Source: Pseudomonadota bacterium
GTDB taxonomy: Bacteria; Pseudomonadota; Alphaproteobacteria; Sphingomonadales; Sphingomonadaceae
NCBI GenBank assembly: GCA_023433445.1
Contig: JAEZCS010000080.1
Span: forward strand, 1 to 27,951
Length of the DNA: 27,951 nt
Direction of reading: 5' to 3'
Below, piece after piece: positions 24,401 to 27,951 of this stretch (its first letter is position 1; the number at the start of each line of letters is the position of its first letter). The notes beneath the pieces were generated by a model, which made no database searches, had not been told where the DNA came from, and saw only the letters and a list, made by a program, of their open reading frames with translations. The position numbers and the translations under genes were made by a program.

Positions 24401-25651
24401 TCAGGCCGCCAACAGCTTGCGCATCGCGTCCACATAAGACTGAATGAACTGGGACGACTGGGACTCCAGGGCCGTATAGGGGCCTGGACGGTAGGCGCGT
24501 GACCTGACGCCTGCGGCGTTCTCCTCGATCAACTGCTTGTCCTGCGTGGTGGTCACGTCCCACATGAATGTCAGCGCATCGACATCCACCGCATCAACGT
24601 CGGCGTCCGCGTCGACAAACCAGGTTGCGACCACATCGGTGTCTTCCGGTCCACGAGGCGTGAACTGAAACAGGATGATATGGTCATTATATCCGCCGGC
24701 AAAGCATAGTCGGCCGAAATGCATCGCCGTCTCGCCACCATCGAAACTGGTAAAGCCTCCCATCAACGGAGCGACAGGTGTGCCGTCGCGCGAAATGGTG
24801 CTGCGTCCCAGACCGATGGGCTGGCGATAGAGCGTGAATTTCATCTGGTCGACATCGCCCGGATGGCGGATCGTCACATTATATTCCGCGTCGCCCACTG
24901 CGTCGCGCCATGCGGCGACCTCGCGCTCCCACTCGGCTGCGGCGGTTTCATCGCGGATCGCACTCTGTTTCACGTGCCCGTTCATCCGATAATATTCCGG
25001 ATGGGATGGACGACAATGATAACATTCAAAGAAGTTTTCGAGGACCAGCTTCCAGTTCGCGGCGGTGGGATAAGACCGCCGTTCGATGATCTTCGCCCGT
25101 TGAAAACCATGGTGCCGCATTGCCGGAAGCAGCGCGTCGAGCGCGGGCGTCAAATCCGGCAGAACGTCTTCATCGAGTCCGCAGAAGATCAGGCCGCCCG
25201 CCTCCCGGATAGCGACGGGATGCAGGCCGAGTTTGTCGACATCGACGCCCTCGGGCACTTCCTGCGTCGAGCGCAACTCGCCGGTCAGGCGAAAAGACCA
25301 GGCGTGATAAGGACATACCAGCAGGGGCGAGCGGCCATCCTGCTTGCAAATGCGCGAGCCGCGATGCGTGCAGACATTGTGAAATGCGCGGAAGCCCGCA
25401 TCGCCGGCGTTGACGATCACGATCTCGCTGCCCAACAGGTCACGCACGATATGGTCGCCCTTGGCCGGCAATTCGGAGATGTGCGCCATGACCGTCCACT
25501 GTCTTGGGAACCAGAGCGCGCGCTCGAGTTCGAAGATCGCGGGATCGACGTAGAAGGGCTGTTCGAGTGACCAGCCCGGCGTCTGCCGCGCGAGCAGTGC
25601 GGGAATGTCATCGACCACGGGCGGAGCGGTCAACTGTGTAACAGCATTCAT
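24401..25651 (-). CDS. Rieske non-haem iron oxygenase, alpha subunit (quaternary-amine type)
   Basis: 416 residues. The Rieske cluster ligands are Cys94, His96, Cys113 and His116 (CTH...CPYH). The mononuclear iron ligands are His212 and His217 in ENFFECYHCRPSH, with Asp371 (TQDKQL) as the probable third. The residue linking the two sites is Glu209, as in carnitine/betaine oxygenases, where many ring hydroxylases have Asp. It may demethylate or hydroxylate an N-methylated or quaternary amino compound, by inference. The start overlaps the cyclodeaminase stop (ATGA). No ferredoxin reductase partner is encoded in the window. Its stop lies only four bases from the convergent CapA stop. Confidence 0.86.
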   Translation of the reverse strand: MNAVTQLTAPPVVDDIPALLARQTPGWSLEQPFYVDPAIFELERALWFPRQWTVMAHISELPAKGDHIVRDLLGSEIVIVNAGDAGFRAFHNVCTHRGSRICKQDGRSPLLVCPYHAWSFRLTGELRSTQEVPEGVDVDKLGLHPVAIREAGGLIFCGLDEDVLPDLTPALDALLPAMRHHGFQRAKIIERRSYPTAANWKLVLENFFECYHCRPSHPEYYRMNGHVKQSAIRDETAAAEWEREVAAWRDAVGDAEYNVTIRHPGDVDQMKFTLYRQPIGLGRSTISRDGTPVAPLMGGFTSFDGGETAMHFGRLCFAGGYNDHIILFQFTPRGPEDTDVVATWFVDADADVDAVDVDALTFMWDVTTTQDKQLIEENAAGVRSRAYRPGPYTALESQSSQFIQSYVDAMRKLLAA

Positions 25652-26631
25652 GGAGCCAATTCTCCTGTTGAGGATGGTGCGCCTGTCGCGCGGGCGTGCA
25701 GGTAACGGGTCGCCGCAAGATCCTGCACGACATGTCCAAGCGACTTGTAGAAGGTGATTTCGTCAACGCTGGTGCGACCGGGAACCCGTCCGAGAAGAAC
25801 TTCGCCGATCTCGCCACGGATATGGTCGTTGCCCAAGATTCCGGCATCCCGCGCGACGATCAATTCGGCCGCCGCCGCTTCTGCGGAGGCGCGGCTGTCG
25901 GCAATATAGCGGCTCGCCGCCACGAGAGCCGTGTCGACCTCGACCGGGCCCGCGTAGCTCGATCCCACCGCGTTGATATGGGTGCCGTTCGCAACCCAGT
26001 CACGCAACAGCACAGGGGTTGTCGACCCGGTCACGGTGCAGATGATGTCGACGTCTCGCGCGGCCGCTTCGCCATTGCCGTAGGCAACGATGTGAAGTCC
26101 CGTTTCTGCGGCCATGCGCGCTGCAAAGCTGGTCGCGGTTTCCAGCGACCGGCCCCAGACCCTGACTTCCTCCAACTGCCGCACGCGCGACAAGGCGTGA
26201 ATATGACTTTCCGCCTGCGCGCCGCAGCCAAAGATCGCGAGACGCGTTGCATCCGGTCTAGCCAGAACGTCGGTCGCGACCGCGCTGGCGGCGGCGGTGC
26301 GGATGTGCGTGATTTCCCCGGCGTCTGCGACGCAGGACAACTCACCCGTGTCGGCGTCAAAAAGCACCGTCACGCCGCGGTGGGCAGACCGACCGGGCCG
26401 TTCCGGATCGCCGAAAGCGGTTATGATCTTCGCTCCCAGACCTTCGCTGTGCGCCAATGTGCCCGGCATCAGCGCGAACAGCTTCTCCGGGCCGACCGGG
26501 ACGATCGAGCGAAGCGGCTGCGGCGCCGCCGATGCGGTGAAGTCCGCCATGGCCTTCCGCACAGCCTTAATGCAACCGTCATAGTCCAGCAGCGCACGGA
26601 CCTGCTCCGGGGTGTAAAAGGCGGGCGTCAT
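25648..26631 (-). CDS. Ornithine cyclodeaminase/mu-crystallin family protein
   Basis: 327 residues from ATG 26631 (GGAG eight bases upstream); an upstream in-frame ATG at 26721 would read through the promoter. The NAD(P)-binding motif is FGCGAQAESH (134-143), and conserved Lys68 (GLGAKII) and Arg111 (THIRTAAASAVA) match the substrate-carboxylate and catalytic positions of the family. Members include ornithine cyclodeaminase, alanine dehydrogenase and pyrroline-2-carboxylate or other ketimine reductases. Coupling to a Rieske oxygenase favours an imine or keto-acid reductase or an amino acid deaminating enzyme over true ornithine cyclisation. An Lrp-type regulator gene precedes it. Confidence 0.87.
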   Translation of the reverse strand: MTPAFYTPEQVRALLDYDGCIKAVRKAMADFTASAAPQPLRSIVPVGPEKLFALMPGTLAHSEGLGAKIITAFGDPERPGRSAHRGVTVLFDADTGELSCVADAGEITHIRTAAASAVATDVLARPDATRLAIFGCGAQAESHIHALSRVRQLEEVRVWGRSLETATSFAARMAAETGLHIVAYGNGEAAARDVDIICTVTGSTTPVLLRDWVANGTHINAVGSSYAGPVEVDTALVAASRYIADSRASAEAAAAELIVARDAGILGNDHIRGEIGEVLLGRVPGRTSVDEITFYKSLGHVVQDLAATRYLHARATGAPSSTGELAP

Positions 26632-26715
26632 AGCGGTTGCTCCATCCGCGGATAAGAGTTCAGGCTGGCAGTTGGCCCCATGGCTCGACCTATGCTCCCG
26701 TTTGGCGATGGTACG

Positions 26716-26754
26716 ATACACTTATGCATTGTGCCATTCGGTATAAGAAATGCA
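26716..26754. promoter_or_regulatory. Candidate regulator site upstream of the cyclodeaminase-Rieske operon
   Basis: The 162-bp gap between the Lrp gene end and the cyclodeaminase start contains ATACACTTATGCAT (26716-26729), matching 12 of 14 bases of ATACACATATGTAT at 22032-22045. It also holds an inverted repeat TGCATT (26725-26730) and AATGCA (26749-26754) separated by 18 bases. The region is AT-richer than its surroundings and must carry the operon promoter. The Lrp/AsnC protein encoded next door is the likely binder. Confidence 0.45.
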
Positions 26755-26793
26755 AAGCCTATTTCATGATGTCTCGTGCCATGTCGCGCCGCC

Positions 26794-27264
26794 TTAAAGC
26801 GGCACCGCCGTTGTGTACTTCACTTGCGACAGCGCGAAATGGGACGAGCCGGTCGCGACCGAGGGGTGCCGCAACACGGTTCGCATCAGAAAGCGGTTAT
26901 AGTCCTCTACGTCGGACACCATGATCCGCAGGAGATAGTCCCAGTCACCCGACATCGAATAACATTCGATGATCTCGTCACGCGACGCGATGAAATCTTC
27001 GAACGCCTCCGTCGTCTCGATGGAATGGTTTTTGATCTTGATGTGGCAAATGACGTTGACGCCGCGGCCAAGGCGCGCGGCATTCACCAGCCGGACCTGC
27101 CGACCCAGCACGCCATCGGTTTCCAATGCGCGTATCCGCCGCCAACAGGACGCCGTCGAAGCGCCCACGCGCTCGGCGAGTTCGGCATGGCTGATTGAGG
27201 CGTCGCGCTGCAGTTCGTGCAGCAGCTTGCGATCGATCGCATCGATCGGGCGCTCGGCCGTCAT
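26794..27264 (-). CDS. Lrp/AsnC family transcriptional regulator
   Basis: 156 residues. The N-terminal helix-turn-helix (IDRKLLHELQRDASISHAEL..VGASTASCWRRIRALE, residues about 9-47) and the C-terminal RAM ligand-binding domain (about 68-150, with SGDWDYLLRIMV) are complete. Lrp proteins form dimers or octamers and sense amino acids. Encoded between the MaiA-type gene (ATGA overlap) and the cyclodeaminase gene, it probably controls the cyclodeaminase-Rieske operon and, through the shared 14-bp motif, the M19-capA operon, in answer to an amino acid-like substrate. Confidence 0.9.
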   Translation of the reverse strand: MTAERPIDAIDRKLLHELQRDASISHAELAERVGASTASCWRRIRALETDGVLGRQVRLVNAARLGRGVNVICHIKIKNHSIETTEAFEDFIASRDEIIECYSMSGDWDYLLRIMVSDVEDYNRFLMRTVLRHPSVATGSSHFALSQVKYTTAVPL

Positions 27265-27911
27265 GCGCCCGCTCCATCGGCATCGGCCTGGCGTTCCGGC
27301 AAGGCGCGCGCGAAAGCGTCAAGCTGCGCGCATTTGGCGTCCACCGCGAGAAGCGCCGGAAAGTCCGTAAGGTCGACATTGAAGCGGCGCGCATTGTATA
27401 TCTGCGGGATCAGGCAACAATCGGCTAGGGTCGGCGTGTCGCCGAAGCAGAAACCCGCGCCATGGCTGCCGACCATGGCTTCAAGCGCGGCAAAGCCATC
27501 CCTGATCCAACGGGATATCCAGTCCTGGACCACCTGCTGCGAGGCGCCCAGATCGCGGCGAAGGGATTGCAATACCCGCAGGTTATTAAGCGGGTGAATG
27601 TCGCACGCGATCGTGGAAGCCATTGCGCGCACGGCGGCGCGCTGCATCGACCCGGCGGGGAGGAGCGGCGGGGCCGGATGGGTTTCCTCCAGCCATTCGA
27701 GGATCGCCAGGCTCTGCGTCAGGCTGCCTCCATCGACCTCGAGCGCAGGCACGAGTCCCAGAGGCGCCAACCGGCGGAGTGCCGGCGCTCCCTGCTCGCC
27801 TCGCCTGAGGTCGTAGCTCATCTGGTCATAGGCCAACCCCTTGAGGTTGGCGGCCAGCCGCACCCGATAGGATGCCGACGAGCGCCAATAGCCATGAAGG
27901 GTCATCGTCAT
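27261..27911 (-). CDS. maiA: Zeta-class glutathione transferase, maleylacetoacetate isomerase-like
   Basis: 216 residues. The zeta-class signature SSASYRVR (11-18) contains the glutathione-activating serine, followed by the thioredoxin-fold proline (LVPALE) and a Q-S-L-A-I-LEWLEE segment. The C-terminal all-alpha domain is complete. In the homogentisate pathway the enzyme isomerises maleylacetoacetate to fumarylacetoacetate with glutathione as cofactor; relatives isomerise maleylpyruvate. No homogentisate or gentisate genes are in view, so its link to this operon is unclear. GAGGTG is six bases before ATG 27911. The stop overlaps the Lrp start by four bases. Confidence 0.87.
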   Translation of the reverse strand: MTMTLHGYWRSSASYRVRLAANLKGLAYDQMSYDLRRGEQGAPALRRLAPLGLVPALEVDGGSLTQSLAILEWLEETHPAPPLLPAGSMQRAAVRAMASTIACDIHPLNNLRVLQSLRRDLGASQQVVQDWISRWIRDGFAALEAMVGSHGAGFCFGDTPTLADCCLIPQIYNARRFNVDLTDFPALLAVDAKCAQLDAFARALPERQADADGAGA

Positions 27912-27951
27912 CGCTTCACCTCGTCCTTCTCACTCGCGCAACCGGCTCTGC

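Noticed and set aside
24719..26655. Two plus-strand open frames (24719-25570 and 25696-26655) opposite the Rieske and cyclodeaminase genes
   Set aside because: Mirror frames of well-supported genes, with no recognisable domain.
1..27951. CRISPR array, tRNA, rRNA, insertion sequence or phage genes
   Set aside because: No spaced repeat series, tRNA-like cloverleaf, transposase or terminal inverted repeats were seen on reading both strands; a tool search was not possible.

Overview
The window looks like chromosomal DNA from a GC-rich alphaproteobacterium, most likely a sphingomonad (Sphingobium, Sphingomonas or Novosphingobium type). This rests on gene style (DUF2946 / TonB-receptor / PepSY order, spinster-like MFS carrier, Azospirillum-like L-arabinose dehydrogenase, Tat-exported GH2 enzyme), not on a marker gene. 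I see no rRNA, tRNA, CRISPR array, transposase or phage gene. It is a catabolic region made of compact operons with frequent ATGA stop/start overlaps.

Region 1 (1-2931): a four-carbon sugar-acid module. A DUF1537 (OtnK-type) kinase runs off the left edge, divergent from an ACS-family MFS carrier that is followed by a FadR-type GntR regulator. A palindrome fitting the FadR-family operator consensus lies in the 76-bp divergent promoter. Region 2 (3063-5119): a metal-uptake style locus, DUF2946 - TonB-receptor remnant - PepSY membrane protein. The receptor appears collapsed to 58 codons that keep an N-terminal start and a receptor-like C-terminal end.

Region 3 (5250-13928, minus strand): an oxidative L-arabinose (Weimberg-type) operon. 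In order of transcription it encodes an IlvD/EDD sugar-acid dehydratase, an alpha-ketoglutaric semialdehyde dehydrogenase, a FAH-superfamily AraD1/GguC protein, an L-arabinose/D-galactose 1-dehydrogenase, a FadR-type regulator and a Tat-exported GH2 beta-galactosidase-like enzyme. Together they would release arabinose or galactose outside the cytoplasm and oxidise arabinose to alpha-ketoglutarate; no lactonase gene is present. A 309-bp divergent promoter region with a tandem 15-bp repeat separates it from region 4.

Region 4 (14238-20291, plus strand): a five-gene operon of a nucleoside-symporter-like MFS carrier, a Gfo/Idh oxidoreductase, a PF01261 TIM-barrel protein, a lipoprotein quinohaemoprotein dehydrogenase (PQQ propeller with an inserted cytochrome c domain) and a small cytochrome c. 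It resembles keto-glycoside (oxidise, then cleave) gene sets but with a PQQ enzyme in the position of the flavin dehydrogenase. This is the best candidate for an undescribed system here.

Region 5 (20524-27911): a spinster-like MFS gene divergent from an M19 dipeptidase-like gene plus CapA-like gene, and a minus-strand set of MaiA-type glutathione transferase, Lrp/AsnC regulator, ornithine cyclodeaminase-family protein and Rieske oxygenase. A near-identical 14-bp motif precedes both the M19 gene and the cyclodeaminase gene, suggesting one regulon. The substrate is unknown; an N-methylated or quaternary amino compound is a guess from the Rieske and cyclodeaminase families.
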